A stretch of 64,000 bases of DNA from Prauserella isguenensis (GTDB taxonomy: Bacteria > Actinomycetota > Actinomycetes > Mycobacteriales > Pseudonocardiaceae): contig NZ_JACHWU010000002.1 in the NCBI RefSeq assembly GCF_014191605.1, positions 372,001-436,000 of the forward strand, given 5' to 3'. Each line of letters opens with the position of its first letter. The stretch's first letter is position 1. The notes beneath the pieces were generated by a model that did no database searches, was not told where the DNA came from, and worked only from the letters and a program-made list of their open reading frames with translations. This document shows positions 37,481 through 46,434 of the stretch, in pieces. Position numbers and translations under genes: made by a program.

Positions 37481-39052
37481 CTACCCCTGCCGGGCGCCGA
37501 CGAGTCCGTGTACCGGTGCCCCGGCCGGGTCGTCCCGCCGGGCGGGCCGCTCGCGGCGGCCGAGGAAACTCTTGGCCGCGACGAGGCAGCCGCAGGTGAC
37601 GACCATGCCGGCGGCGACGGCGACGAGATACAGCAGCGGCGAGCCGACCAGTCCGAGCACCCAGATCCCGCCGTGCGGTGCGGGCGAGGTGGCGCCGAAC
37701 GCCACGACGAGCGCACCGGTCGTCGCACTGCCCGCCATCAACGACGGGATCACGCGCAGCGGATCGGCCGCGGCGAACGGGATGGCGCCCTCGGTGATGA
37801 ACGACAGCCCGAGCAGCCAGGCGGCCTTGCCCGCGTCGCGCTCCGCACGCGTGAACAACCGTCCACGAACGACGGTCGCGAGCGCCAGCCCCAGCGGGGG
37901 CGTCATCCCGGCCGCCATGACCGCCGCCATGATGACGGTGTCCCCACTGGCCAGTGCCGCGATGCCGAACGTGTAGGCGACCTTGTTCACCGGGCCGCCC
38001 GTGTCGAAGGCCATCATGAGGCCGAGCAGACCCCCGAGCAGCCACGCCGTACCGCCGGAGAGCCCGGCGAGCCAGTCCGTCATCCCGCTCTGTGCAGCGG
38101 CGATCGGTTCGCCGACGACCACGAGCATCAACAGGCCCACCACGAAGCACGCCACGAGCGGGATGACCACGACCGGCATCACCCCGGCCACACCCCGCGG
38201 CACCCTGATCCGCTTCAACCCCATGACGACGAAACCCGCCAGCAGACCGGACACGAGGCCGCCGAGGAACCCGGCGCCGATCGCGCTCGCCAGCAGCCCG
38301 CCGACGATGCCCGGCGCGATACCGGGCCGGTCGGCCATGCCGAACGCGATGAACCCGGACAGCACCGGAACGAGCATGTCGAACGCCGTGGAGCCGACCT
38401 TGAACAGCACACCCGCGATCCCCGCCTCGCCGAGGAGGTCGGACGGGTCGGAGATGCCGTCGTAGTGCACGCCGCGGAAGTCTCCGCCGTCGACCACGGC
38501 CGCGATCTCGGCACCGCCGATCAGGAACGCGATCGCGATGAGAATGCCGCCGGCCGCGACGAACGGGATCATGTAGCTCACGCCGGTCATCAGCCACTGG
38601 CGCACCCGCGTGCCCGCCCCGGTGTGCGCTTCGACCGCGCGCTCCGGTTCGGCTGCCGACGGGGCCGATTCCGGCACGCCTGCCGACTCGGCCTCGGTCC
38701 CGGCGTGGGTCCCGGCCTCCCTCCCGGCCTCGGCGGGCGCCACACCGGACCGGACGGCGGTCGTGGCCTGCTCGATGAGCGCGGCGGCATCGTTGATCGC
38801 GGCCTTCACACCCGCCGTGACCTGTGGCTTGTCCGCGAACCGCTCACGGTCGCGCACGTCGACGTCGGCGGCGAACACGACCGCGTCGGCGGCCGCGATG
38901 TCGTCGGCACCCAGCGGGGCCGAGCCGGCCGAGCCCTGCGTCTCGACGGCGATCTCGTGCCCGGCGGCCGTCGCGGCCTGTTCGAGGGCTTCGGCGGCCA
39001 TGTAGGTGTGCGCGATGCCGGTGGGGCACGCCGTGACGGCGACGAACTTCAT
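37481..39052 (-). CDS. PTS fructose transporter, fused EIIB-EIIC
   Basis: 523 residues. The EIIB domain (about 1-100) carries the phosphorylated Cys9 in VTACPTGIAHTYMAAEAL. An Ala/Glu/Ser-rich linker (100-150) leads to EIIC (150-495) with about eight to ten membrane helices and the fructose-family signature FGMADRPGIAPG. It imports fructose and phosphorylates it at C1. ATG at 39052 overlaps the EIIA stop (ATGA). Confidence 0.95.
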   Translation of the reverse strand: MKFVAVTACPTGIAHTYMAAEALEQAATAAGHEIAVETQGSAGSAPLGADDIAAADAVVFAADVDVRDRERFADKPQVTAGVKAAINDAAALIEQATTAVRSGVAPAEAGREAGTHAGTEAESAGVPESAPSAAEPERAVEAHTGAGTRVRQWLMTGVSYMIPFVAAGGILIAIAFLIGGAEIAAVVDGGDFRGVHYDGISDPSDLLGEAGIAGVLFKVGSTAFDMLVPVLSGFIAFGMADRPGIAPGIVGGLLASAIGAGFLGGLVSGLLAGFVVMGLKRIRVPRGVAGVMPVVVIPLVACFVVGLLMLVVVGEPIAAAQSGMTDWLAGLSGGTAWLLGGLLGLMMAFDTGGPVNKVAYTFGIAALASGDTVIMAAVMAAGMTPPLGLALATVVRGRLFTRAERDAGKAAWLLGLSFITEGAIPFAAADPLRVIPSLMAGSATTGALVVAFGATSPAPHGGIWVLGLVGSPLLYLVAVAAGMVVTCGCLVAAKSFLGRRERPARRDDPAGAPVHGLVGARQG

Positions 39053-39501
39053 TGTCCGAACACCTCCTCGCGGACGAGCCGCACGACGGACTCCGCGTCG
39101 GAGGCGTCGAGCAGCGACTGGCGGAACGACTGGTGCATCAGGCGCCGCGCGAGCGCGCCGAGCACGGTGAGGTGCTCATCGCCGCCGCCCTCGGGCGCGG
39201 CGATGAGGAAGATCAGGTGTGCCGGGCCGTCCGAGGCGCCGAAGTCCACACCGGACTCGCTACGTCCGAAACCCAGTGTGGGTTCGGTGACGTGCGCCGA
39301 CCGTGCGTGCGGGATGCCGATGCCACCTTCGATGCCGGTGGGCATCTGCGCCTCACGTTCGCGCAGGTCGGCGAGGAATCCGTCGAGATCGCCGACGCGG
39401 CCCGCGCCGGCCAGCCGCTTCGCGAGGTCGGCGGTGACCTCCTCGCGGTCGCTGCCGTGGAGATCGAGGTCGACGAGTTCGGCGGTGATGAGTTCGGCCA
39501 T
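39049..39501 (-). CDS. PTS fructose EIIA protein
   Basis: 150 residues, stand-alone EIIA of the fructose/mannitol type. The phosphorylated His is in GGIGIPHARSAHVTEP, with PAHLIFLIAAPEGGGDEHL following. It receives phosphate from HPr and gives it to EIIB. ATG at 39501 lies one base after the fruK stop codon; its end overlaps EIIBC by four bases. In many bacteria the three domains are fused; here A is separate from BC. Confidence 0.95.
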   Translation of the reverse strand: MAELITAELVDLDLHGSDREEVTADLAKRLAGAGRVGDLDGFLADLREREAQMPTGIEGGIGIPHARSAHVTEPTLGFGRSESGVDFGASDGPAHLIFLIAAPEGGGDEHLTVLGALARRLMHQSFRQSLLDASDAESVVRLVREEVFGQ

Positions 39502-39502
39502 G

Positions 39503-40447
39503 TCAGCGCTCCTGTTCGAGTACGCGGTCGCCGTCGACCGCGGGGTGGATCGTGACGCCGACACGGTCGACGTCGGGCGGCGCCGGCATCCGGCTGCCGG
39601 CGAGCCCGGTGGCGGCGGCGCCCCAGGCGAGCGCCGGGCCGAGCGCGTCCCTCCCGCCGCCGGCGGCGAGGAACCCGGCGAGCAACGCGTCCCCTGCGCC
39701 CACGCTGCTGCGGGCGGCGTGGACGGGCGCCTCGCCGTGGAGGACGCCGCGGGCGTCGGCGAGCACGGCGCCGTCGGGACCGAGGCTCGCGAGCACGGTC
39801 CGCGCCCCGCGGGCCCGCAGCACCTCGGCGGCCCGGGCGGCGTCGCCGAGGGTGCGGACGGGAACGCCCGCGCACGCCGCGAGCTCCTCCCGGTTCGGTT
39901 TGACCAGGTCGGGCTCGGCGCCGAGGCACCGCGCGAGTGCGAGACCCGACGAGTCGACGGCCACGCGGGCACCTGCCGCATGCGCCGAGACGACCAGCCG
40001 CGCATAACAGTCGTCGGCGGCCTCAGGCGGCAGGCTGCCGCACCCTGCGATCCAGGTCGTGTCGTGACCGCACGCGGCGAGCGTGGCGTCGAGCAGGGCG
40101 TTGAGTTCCGTGTCCGTGCACGCCGGCCCCGGCAGGTTGAGCTTGGTGACCGTGCCGTCCGGCTCCGCGAGCGTGATGTTGGTACGGGTCCCCTCGGCAA
40201 CCGGCACCGCGTGCACTGCAACGCCCTGCTCGTCGAGCAGCTCGGTGAGCCGCGCGCCCTCGGCACCACCCGCGAGCAGCACGGCGGCGGTCTTGCGGCC
40301 GTGTGCGGCGAGCGCGCGGGAGACGTTGACTCCCTTGCCGCCGGGGTCCACATGCGACCGCTGCGCCCGTAGCACCTCGCCGCGGCGCAGGGACCCCACT
40401 TCGACGGTGTGGTCGATGCTCGGGTTGGGGGTCATGGTGACGATCAC
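39503..40447 (-). CDS. fruK: 1-phosphofructokinase
   Basis: 314 residues. Phosphorylates fructose 1-phosphate to fructose 1,6-bisphosphate. PfkB-family signatures: MTPNPSIDHTVEV at the start, DPGGKGVNVSRALAAHG near 35-50, and the catalytic Asp in SSVGAGDALLAGFLAAGG near 255-272. GTG overlaps the fruR stop (GTGA). Confidence 0.96.
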   Translation of the reverse strand: MIVTMTPNPSIDHTVEVGSLRRGEVLRAQRSHVDPGGKGVNVSRALAAHGRKTAAVLLAGGAEGARLTELLDEQGVAVHAVPVAEGTRTNITLAEPDGTVTKLNLPGPACTDTELNALLDATLAACGHDTTWIAGCGSLPPEAADDCYARLVVSAHAAGARVAVDSSGLALARCLGAEPDLVKPNREELAACAGVPVRTLGDAARAAEVLRARGARTVLASLGPDGAVLADARGVLHGEAPVHAARSSVGAGDALLAGFLAAGGGRDALGPALAWGAAATGLAGSRMPAPPDVDRVGVTIHPAVDGDRVLEQER

Positions 40448-41205
40448 GACCGCACCACCTCGGGCCCTGCTGCGGCGAGCTGTTCCTCCAGTTCGGGAGC
40501 CAGTCCGCTGTCGGTGACGATCACGTCCGCATCGGAAAGGTCGCCGAAGCGCGCGAGACAGTCGTTGCCTGCCTTCGTGTGATCGGCGAGCACGACCACC
40601 CGGCGGGCGGCGTGGATCATCGCCCGTTTCACCGCGGCCTCGCCGGTGTCAGGGGTGGTCAGGCCACGTTCGGCCGACATGCCGTTGGTGCCGAGAAAGG
40701 CGACGTCGACGTAGGTGTCGGCGAGTGCGCGCAGCGTCCAGTCCTCGACCGCCGCCATCGTGCGGCCCCGGACCTTCCCTCCCAGCAGCAGGACCGTCAG
40801 CTGCGGCCGTACCGCCAGCGACGCGACGAGCGGCACCGCGTTGGTCACGACGGTCAGCTCACGATCGCTGGGCAGGATCTCGGCGAACCGCGCGGTGGTG
40901 GTGCCCGCGTCGAGCAGGATCGAGCCCTCGTCGGGCAGTTCGGCGAGGGCGGCCTTCGCGATGCGCTCCTTCTCGGCGGTCAGGACCGCGTCGCGGTCGG
41001 CGAGGCCGGGCTCGAACCCGAGCCGTTCGACCGGGATCGCGCCCCCGTGCACGCGGCGGAGCAGGCCCTGCCGTTCGAGGACGGTGAGGTCCCGCCGGAC
41101 CGTCTCCGTGGTGACGTCGAAGTCGGCGGCGAGCTCGGCCACGTCGGCGCGCCCCTCGGCGCGGGCCCGCTCGGCGATCTTCCGCTGACGCTCCTGTGCG
41201 TACAT
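40444..41205 (-). CDS. fruR: DeoR-family repressor of the fructose operon
   Basis: 253 residues. The N-terminal HTH reads MYAQERQRKIAERARAEGRA, then DVTTETVRRDLTVLERQGLL, the DeoR pattern. The C-terminal sugar-phosphate-binding domain has ILLDAGTTTARFAEIL and GTNGMSAERGLTTPDTGEA. It is the first gene of its own operon and likely represses it until fructose 1-phosphate accumulates. A consensus promoter and phased GGTTW boxes precede it. Confidence 0.94.
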   Translation of the reverse strand: MYAQERQRKIAERARAEGRADVAELAADFDVTTETVRRDLTVLERQGLLRRVHGGAIPVERLGFEPGLADRDAVLTAEKERIAKAALAELPDEGSILLDAGTTTARFAEILPSDRELTVVTNAVPLVASLAVRPQLTVLLLGGKVRGRTMAAVEDWTLRALADTYVDVAFLGTNGMSAERGLTTPDTGEAAVKRAMIHAARRVVVLADHTKAGNDCLARFGDLSDADVIVTDSGLAPELEEQLAAAGPEVVRS

Positions 41206-41220
41206 GTGGCTTTCCTTGCC

Positions 41221-41255
41221 GGTTTGCTTTGGTTTAGTTGGTTATATGTGGGTTA
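41221..41255. promoter_or_regulatory. candidate FruR operator, four phased GGTTW boxes
   Basis: GGTTT at 41221 and 41231, GGTTA at 41240 and 41251, roughly one helical turn apart, overlapping the -10 of the fruR promoter. Direct repeats are the usual architecture for DeoR-family operators. Confidence 0.6.
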
Positions 41256-41269
41256 CGGGCGCATGTCAA
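41241..41269 (-). promoter_or_regulatory. consensus promoter of the fructose operon
   Basis: On the minus strand TTGACA (41269-41264), 17-bp spacer, TATAAC (41246-41241), 36 bp upstream of the fruR ATG. The closest match to the sigma-70-type consensus that I found in the window. Confidence 0.8.
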
Positions 41270-41722
41270 CCGTCAACGCAGTACGAACTCCAACACCGGA
41301 CGCCGTGTTGCTGGTTCGAGAGCGCGCGTGGCAGACACGCGGGCGGGTGATGCGGGTCCGTCGAGAGCACGCGTTGTGGATCCGGGGGCTCGTGATGCGG
41401 ATCCGGGCGTCATGGACCGGCCACCGACCACAACGACGCGACCACAACGACGCGGGGAGAACGGGGCCGTACAAGGACGGGGCCGTGAAGTGACAAGACG
41501 GGCACGGCGAAGAAGTAGGCGCGGCACAGTCGGCCCGGCGCTGGACGGGGGCGGGCGAGCCCGTCCACGGCGACGGGCACCGCGCTCAGGCGGGGATCAC
41601 GGTGGCGGCGCGTGCATCGACGGGCGTCGCCCGTGAGCCTCCTGCGGGTACGTGCCGGACGCACCGTCGTACCGGCAGGAGACCTCCGGGGTCAGCCTGT
41701 CACGCCGTCGACTGCGCCGCGG
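41270..41722. other. gene-free interval between fruR promoter and cysG
   Basis: 453 bp without a supportable gene. Several reading frames stay open on both strands, but none has a ribosome-binding site or a recognisable protein. 41300-41430 is internally repetitive (GTGATGCGG..., GATCCGGG... units). Confidence 0.5.
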
Positions 41723-42982
41723 TCAGGACTCCTGGCCGAACAGGTCGACGACCGGACCGATCACCGTCACCGCAGGCGGGCGCATGCCCTCGCGGGCGGC
41801 GTCGGCACCGATCTCCTTCAGCGTCGAGCGGAGCACCTTCTGCCCTGCCATCGTGCCGTCCTGGATCATCGCGACCGGGGTGTCGGCGGGCCTGCCCGCG
41901 GTCATCAGCGCATCGGCGAACCGGTCGATCCGCTCGACGCCCATCATCAGCACGATCGTGCCCCGCATGCGGCCGAGCGCGTCCCAGTCGGTCAGCGACG
42001 TCTCGTGGTCCGGCGGCACGTGCCCGGAGACGACGACCACCTCGTGGGTCACGCCGCGGTGCGTCACCGGCACGTCGGCCAGCGCCGGGACGGCGAACGC
42101 ACTGGTGATGCCGGGCACGACCGACACCTTCACGCCGGCCTCCGCGCAGGCGAGTAGTTCTTCGAAACCGCGGCCGAACACGTACGGATCGCCGCCTTTG
42201 AGGCGGACCACGAACCGGCCGGCCTTGGCGTTGTCGATCAGCGCGCTGTTGATGACGTCCTGACTGGCCGCGCGGCCGTACGGGATCTTCGCCGCGTCGA
42301 TCACCTCGACGTGCGGCGGCAGTTCGTCGAGCAGATCACGTGGTGCGAGCCGGTCGGTGACCACCACGTCGGCGCGCGCGAGCAGCCTGCGACCGCGCAC
42401 GGTGATCAGCTCCGGGTCGCCGGGGCCGCCGCCGACCAGCGCGACCCCGGGTTCCGGTCTGCGGTCGTCCTCCCCCTCGCCCTGGCCGTAGCCGCGCCCC
42501 GGGTCCGCGGCGGCTCCGGAGCGGAGCGCGTCCAGGAGACCGTCGCGCACGACGGCGGAACGCTGGGGCTCACCACCGGACAGCACGCCCACGAGCACGC
42601 CGTCGTTCTCGCCCGCCGCGGGCGTCACCGCACTGCCGTCGGGCCCGGAATCCGCGCGGACGCAGAACATGCGCCTGCGGTCGGCCTCCGCGCACACGGC
42701 GGCGTTGACGTCCGCGTCGTCCGTGCACGCCAGGGCGTACCAGGCGTCGGCGAGATCGCCGTCGGCGTACTCCCGCCGGGTCCAGGTGATCTCGCCCTCG
42801 TCCGCCATCGCTCCGACCGACGGGGTGGTGTCCGGGGACACGAGTTCGATGACGGCCCCGGCCTTGACCAGCCGTGGCAACCGTCGCTGAGCGACGGTGC
42901 CGCCGCCCACGACGACCACACGCCGCCCGGTGAGGTCGAGTCCGACCAGGTAGTGCTCCTCCTGCGCCATGCCAGTCAGCAT
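41723..42982 (-). CDS. cysG: siroheme synthase: precorrin-2 dehydrogenase fused to uroporphyrinogen-III methyltransferase
   Basis: 419 residues. The N-terminal half is SirC-like: NAD-binding GRRVVVVGGGTVAQRRLPRL near 19-38. A charged linker (GYGQGEGEDDRRPEPG) leads to the SAM-dependent methyltransferase half from ~175: VALVGGGPGDPELITVRGRR, VVRLKGGDPYVFGRGFEEL and VPGITSAFAVPALADVPVTH. It would make siroheme for sulfite or nitrite reductase; the ferrochelatase step may use the N-terminal half. It stands alone here. Confidence 0.95.
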   Translation of the reverse strand: MLTGMAQEEHYLVGLDLTGRRVVVVGGGTVAQRRLPRLVKAGAVIELVSPDTTPSVGAMADEGEITWTRREYADGDLADAWYALACTDDADVNAAVCAEADRRRMFCVRADSGPDGSAVTPAAGENDGVLVGVLSGGEPQRSAVVRDGLLDALRSGAAADPGRGYGQGEGEDDRRPEPGVALVGGGPGDPELITVRGRRLLARADVVVTDRLAPRDLLDELPPHVEVIDAAKIPYGRAASQDVINSALIDNAKAGRFVVRLKGGDPYVFGRGFEELLACAEAGVKVSVVPGITSAFAVPALADVPVTHRGVTHEVVVVSGHVPPDHETSLTDWDALGRMRGTIVLMMGVERIDRFADALMTAGRPADTPVAMIQDGTMAGQKVLRSTLKEIGADAAREGMRPPAVTVIGPVVDLFGQES

Positions 42983-43008
42983 GACGGCACCCTTTCAGGT
43001 CCGTGCGC

Positions 43009-43461
43009 TCAGGGCCTACGCAACGTGAGCAGTTCCTCTGCGCCGAACATCCGCGCGGTCTCCACCGCGGTCGGCTGTCCCGCTTCCGGATCGGCACCGC
43101 CGCCGAGCAGGGCACGCGCGACCTCCGCCTCGCCCTTGAACACGGCGCCTGCCAGAGGGCTCTGGCCGCGGTCGTTGAGCCGGTTCGGGTCGGCACCGCG
43201 GCGCAGCAGTGCGGCGACCGTCCCGGCGTGGCCGTGGTAGGCGGCGAGCATCACGAGGGTGTCGCCACTGTCGTTGGACAGGTTCACCGGAACGCCGGCG
43301 TCCACGTATGCGGCCAGTGTGTCGGTGTCGCCGTGACGGGCGAAGTCGAAGACGCGTCCCGCGAGTTCGAGCAGTTCGGGGTCGATCTCGGTACCGGCGG
43401 CGTGCGGCCGCTCGGTCGCCTCGGTCCGGCCGGGCGCGGGATCCGGATGCCGCTCCGTCAT
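43009..43461 (-). CDS. ankyrin-repeat protein
   Basis: 150 residues. Three ankyrin repeats after residue ~45: GDTDTLAAYVDAGVPVNLSN, SGDTLVMLAAYHGHAGTVAA, RGADPNRLNDRGQSPLAGAV, and a final GEAEVARALLGGGADPEAGQ. The N-terminal 30 residues are Pro/Glu-rich. A protein-interaction module with no enzymatic domain. ATG at 43461 is preferred; no strong ribosome-binding site. Confidence 0.85.
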   Translation of the reverse strand: MTERHPDPAPGRTEATERPHAAGTEIDPELLELAGRVFDFARHGDTDTLAAYVDAGVPVNLSNDSGDTLVMLAAYHGHAGTVAALLRRGADPNRLNDRGQSPLAGAVFKGEAEVARALLGGGADPEAGQPTAVETARMFGAEELLTLRRP

Positions 43462-43565
43462 GGGGCCAGGGTGGCACGTTCCGGGCCGGAACGCTCGGCG
43501 CCGGAACGTGCCCGCCTGGCCCGCGGCCACGCCGCGGTCTTCACCGCCTCGACCTGCGCGGGTTC

Positions 43566-43796
43566 TCAGCCCTTCTTCACCGGATACGGCAGCAGCGCCA
43601 TCTCACGCGCGTTCTTGATCGCCCTGGCGACGTCCTTCTGCTCCGCCGGGGTCAGGCCCGTGATGCGGCGGGCTCGGATCTTGCCGCGGTCGGACAAGAA
43701 CTCGCGCAGCAGCGCCGTGTCCTTCCAGTCGACGTGCTCGACGCCTTCGGCGCGCAGCAGGTTCCGCTTGCGGCGCTTCTGTGGTGCCGGCTTCAC
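43566..43796 (-). CDS. rpsR: ribosomal protein S18, zinc-free paralogue
   Basis: 76 residues, no cysteine. Typical S18 core: [37 protein letters not shown] and [12 protein letters not shown]. Last gene of the rpmB-rpmG-rpsN-rpsR cluster, which in actinobacteria encodes paralogues lacking zinc ribbons and is expressed when zinc is scarce. GTG at 43796 follows TAGGAGGAG. Confidence 0.95.
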   Translation of the reverse strand: MKPAPQKRRKRNLLRAEGVEHVDWKDTALLREFLSDRGKIRARRITGLTPAEQKDVARAIKNAREMALLPYPVKKG

Positions 43797-43806
43797 CGAT
43801 CTCCTC

Positions 43807-44112
43807 CTACCAGCTCGACTTGCTCACGCCGGGCAGCTCGCCCCGGTGTGCCATCTCGCGCAACCGGATCCGGGACAGCCCGAAGGCGCCGTAGTAGGCC
43901 CGCGGGCGGCCGTCGACGGCGTCGCGGTTGCGGATACGGGTCGGGCTCGCGTCGCGCGGCATCCTCTGCAGCTCCGCGACGGCCACGGCCTTCTCCTCCG
44001 GGGTGGACCGGGGCGAACGGATCGCCTCCTTGAGCTGTGCGCGGCGTTCGGCGTGACGCGCGGCGACGACCTTGCGCTGTTCGTTCTTCGCGATCTTCGA
44101 CTTCTTGGCCAT
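43807..44112 (-). CDS. rpsN: ribosomal protein S14, zinc-free (long) form
   Basis: 101 residues, no CxxC motif. Starts [20 protein letters not shown], contains [20 protein letters not shown] and ends [18 protein letters not shown]. Replaces the zinc-binding S14 under zinc limitation. ATG at 44112 follows GAGGAG by six bases; 10 bp before rpsR. Confidence 0.96.
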   Translation of the reverse strand: MAKKSKIAKNEQRKVVAARHAERRAQLKEAIRSPRSTPEEKAVAVAELQRMPRDASPTRIRNRDAVDGRPRAYYGAFGLSRIRLREMAHRGELPGVSKSSW

Positions 44113-44188
44113 CACGGCTCCTCGGTGCTCTGCGGGACACCCACACCCGGCCGCGCCGACGGGCCGGAGGCTTCGCGAGGGTGGCTCA

Positions 44189-44356
44189 TCAGCGCTCCTC
44201 CCTGAACTCGACGTGCCTGCGCGCGACCGGGTCGTACTTGCGCAGCACCATGCGGTCCGGGTCGTTGCGCCGGTTCTTGCGCGTCACGTACGTGTAGCCG
44301 GTTCCGGCGGTGGAACGAAGCTTGACGATCGGGCGCACATCGGTGGTGCTCGCCAT
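44189..44356 (-). CDS. rpmG: ribosomal protein L33, zinc-free paralogue
   Basis: 55 residues, no cysteines. [20 protein letters not shown] and [18 protein letters not shown] are the L33 core. Its ATG overlaps the rpmB stop by one base, so the two are coupled. Confidence 0.96.
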   Translation of the reverse strand: MASTTDVRPIVKLRSTAGTGYTYVTRKNRRNDPDRMVLRKYDPVARRHVEFREER

Positions 44357-44592
44357 CAGAGCTTCACCCCTCGCGCGCGCAGGTCGGCCACGACGGCGTC
44401 GATCCCGCGCTTGTCGATCGTCTTCATGCCCTTGACCGACACCCGCAGGCGCACCCAACGGCTCTCGGACGGAACCCAGTACCGGCGCGCCTGGATGTTC
44501 GGTTCCCAGCGGCGCGAGGTACGCCGGTGTGAATGCGACACCTGCTTGCCGTAGCCCGGCGCGCGACCGGTGACCTGACAGATCGCCGACAT
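44356..44592 (-). CDS. rpmB: ribosomal protein L28, zinc-free paralogue
   Basis: 78 residues. [20 protein letters not shown] keeps a single Cys where zinc-binding L28 has a CxxC pair. [15 protein letters not shown] is the L28 core. First gene of the leftward cluster; a Zur box lies 20 bp upstream of its ATG. Confidence 0.96.
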   Translation of the reverse strand: MSAICQVTGRAPGYGKQVSHSHRRTSRRWEPNIQARRYWVPSESRWVRLRVSVKGMKTIDKRGIDAVVADLRARGVKL

Positions 44593-44611
44593 CGACCCTC
44601 CCTAGTTGGTG

Positions 44612-44640
44612 TTGATAATCGTTTTCATTTACAGTACACG
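44612..44640 (+). promoter_or_regulatory. probable rpmE promoter
   Basis: TTGATA (44612-44617), 17-bp spacer and TACACG (44635-44640). The Zur box fills the spacer. Confidence 0.5.
44613..44627. promoter_or_regulatory. Zur box between rpmB and rpmE
   Basis: TGATAATCGTTTTCA, symmetric as TGA-x-AA...TT-x-TCA, closely matches the actinobacterial Zur consensus (TGAnAATGATTTTCA type). It is shared by the divergent zinc-free ribosomal protein genes on both sides. Confidence 0.88.
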
Positions 44641-44695
44641 GCATGGCCGCTCCGCAACGAACGCCCCCTGGGCCGGCCATTCGACAGGAGGAACG

Positions 44696-44959
44696 ATGAA
44701 GCCCGACATCCATCCCGACTACCACCCGGTGGTCTTCCAGGACGCCAACACCGGTGACCGGTTCCTGACCCGGTCGACGGCCACCTCGGAACGCACCACC
44801 GAATGGGAGGACGGCAACACTTACCCGCTGGTGACCGTGGACATCAGTTCCGCGTCGCACCCCTTCTGGACGGGCACGCAACGGATCATGGACACCGCGG
44901 GCCAGGTCGAGAAGTTCCGCCGTCGCTACGGCGACGCATCGGCCGTGCGGGGCCGGTAG
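44696..44959 (+). CDS. rpmE2: ribosomal protein L31 type B, zinc-free
   Basis: 87 residues, no Cxx[21 protein letters not shown], then [19 protein letters not shown] and VEKFRRRYG are type B L31 hallmarks. ATG at 44696 follows CAGGAGG. Divergent from rpmB across the Zur box. Its last 34 bases overlap the convergent PLP-lyase gene. Confidence 0.95.
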   Translation: MKPDIHPDYHPVVFQDANTGDRFLTRSTATSERTTEWEDGNTYPLVTVDISSASHPFWTGTQRIMDTAGQVEKFRRRYGDASAVRGR

Positions 44960-46434
44960 AGCGTCCCGAGGAACTCGGCGAGCAGCCGCTCGCGCAGCCG
45001 CGGCGACGCGGCCGCCAGCATGGCGTTGATCCCGGCCATCCGGTCCGGCAACCGCATCGGTCGGCCGGGATCCCCGCTCTGTCCGTCACCGTCCTCATCG
45101 CGGCCCGCGCCGAGACCCGCCGCGGCGAGCAGACCCGCGAACTGCTCCGGCGTGAGCGCCTCGGGGTCGAGGGCTCCGATCAGTGCCCGCAGGTCGTCGT
45201 CGATCGTCACCGGCCCCGCGGCCACGGCCGACATCACGGCCTCGCGCATCGCCGTCAGCAACGCGTCCTCGTGGCCGCGGTTGGCGGCGGTCACCGTCAG
45301 GTGCAGGTTCGCGGGCGATGACTCGTACGGGAACTGGGGTTGCACGTACCAGCCGCGGGCGGCCAGCTCGTCGGCCACCGTGAACACGTCGAACCCCGGT
45401 TCCCCGTCGAGCGCGACCGCGAGCAGCGTCGAGTCGGGTTCGCCGAGCACACGCAGTCCGTCGATCGCCGTGATCCCGGCCCGGATCGCCTCGGTCGCCG
45501 CGCGCGCCGTGCGGGCGAGGGCGGCGTAGCCCTCGTCGCCGACGTGCCGGACGACCGCCCACGCCGCCGCGAGCGGGCCACCCGACCTGGTCGACTGCAG
45601 CGTGGGGTTGAGCATCGTGTACCCGGGCCAGTCGGCGCTGGCGAAGTAGTGGCCGCGGCGCAGCTGCGCGTCGGCGTGGAGCAGCACGGACACGCCTTTC
45701 GTGCAGTAGGCGTACTTGTGCAGGTCCACCGACAGGCTCGTGACTCCGGGGACGGACAGGTCGAACGCGGGCGCACGGGTGCCTGCCACGTCCCGGTGCA
45801 GGTACGGCAACACCCAGCCGCCGATGCACGCGTCGACGTGCAGGCGGACACCCCGTTCGCGGGTCACCGCGGCGATCTCGGGAATCGGATCGACGACCCC
45901 GTGGGCGTACGACGGCGCGCTCGCGACGACGAGCACCGTCGTGTCGTCGATCGCCGCGGCCGTCGCGTCCGCGTCCGCCCGGAAGGTCACGGGGTCCACC
46001 GGCACGCTCACCACACGGACACCGAACAGGTGGCCCGCCTTGCGGAACGCGGCGTGCACCGTCGACGGGACGACCATCGACGGGTCGGCGACGTCCGGCC
46101 GACCCTCGCGCGCCGCCAGCACGGCCAGCAGACACGACTCCGTGCCGCCCGACGTGACCGTGCCGACCGCGGCCTGCCCTCCGCCCAGCAGGTCGATCGC
46201 GGCACCGACGAGGTCGTTCTCCATGCGCAGCAGACTGGGAAACGCCGTCGGGTCCAAGCCGTTGGCCGAGGCGGCCGCGGCGTGCGCCCGCGCCGCCAGC
46301 GCGTCGAGATCGCCGAGACCGCTGTCGTAGACGTAGGCCAGCGTGCGGCCGCCGTGCGTCGGTGCGTCACCGGCCCGCAGCCGGGTCAGCTCCGCGAGAA
46401 CCTCGTCGCCGCCGGGGCCCACGCCGGGAATCAT
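44926..46434 (-). CDS. PLP-dependent lyase/decarboxylase, sphingosine-phosphate-lyase-like
   Basis: 502 residues. The PLP lysine is Lys240 in [19 protein letters not shown], the cofactor Asp201 in HVDACIGGW, and [15 protein letters not shown] binds phosphate. The HKY-x-x-x-x-KG arrangement is that of sphingosine-1-phosphate lyases rather than of glutamate decarboxylases. The C-terminal ~100 residues (after [12 protein letters not shown]) are an extra helical region. Substrate unknown. Coupled to the transporter gene upstream, whose stop overlaps its ATG. Confidence 0.87.
   Translation of the reverse strand: MIPGVGPGGDEVLAELTRLRAGDAPTHGGRTLAYVYDSGLGDLDALAARAHAAAASANGLDPTAFPSLLRMENDLVGAAIDLLGGGQAAVGTVTSGGTESCLLAVLAAREGRPDVADPSMVVPSTVHAAFRKAGHLFGVRVVSVPVDPVTFRADADATAAAIDDTTVLVVASAPSYAHGVVDPIPEIAAVTRERGVRLHVDACIGGWVLPYLHRDVAGTRAPAFDLSVPGVTSLSVDLHKYAYCTKGVSVLLHADAQLRRGHYFASADWPGYTMLNPTLQSTRSGGPLAAAWAVVRHVGDEGYAALARTARAATEAIRAGITAIDGLRVLGEPDSTLLAVALDGEPGFDVFTVADELAARGWYVQPQFPYESSPANLHLTVTAANRGHEDALLTAMREAVMSAVAAGPVTIDDDLRALIGALDPEALTPEQFAGLLAAAGLGAGRDEDGDGQSGDPGRPMRLPDRMAGINAMLAAASPRLRERLLAEFLGTLYRPRTADASP

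Noticed and set aside
41238-41636. Open frames in the fruR-cysG gap on both strands
   Set aside because: Arg/Pro/Thr-rich repeats, no ribosome-binding site, no family. More likely repetitive non-coding DNA.
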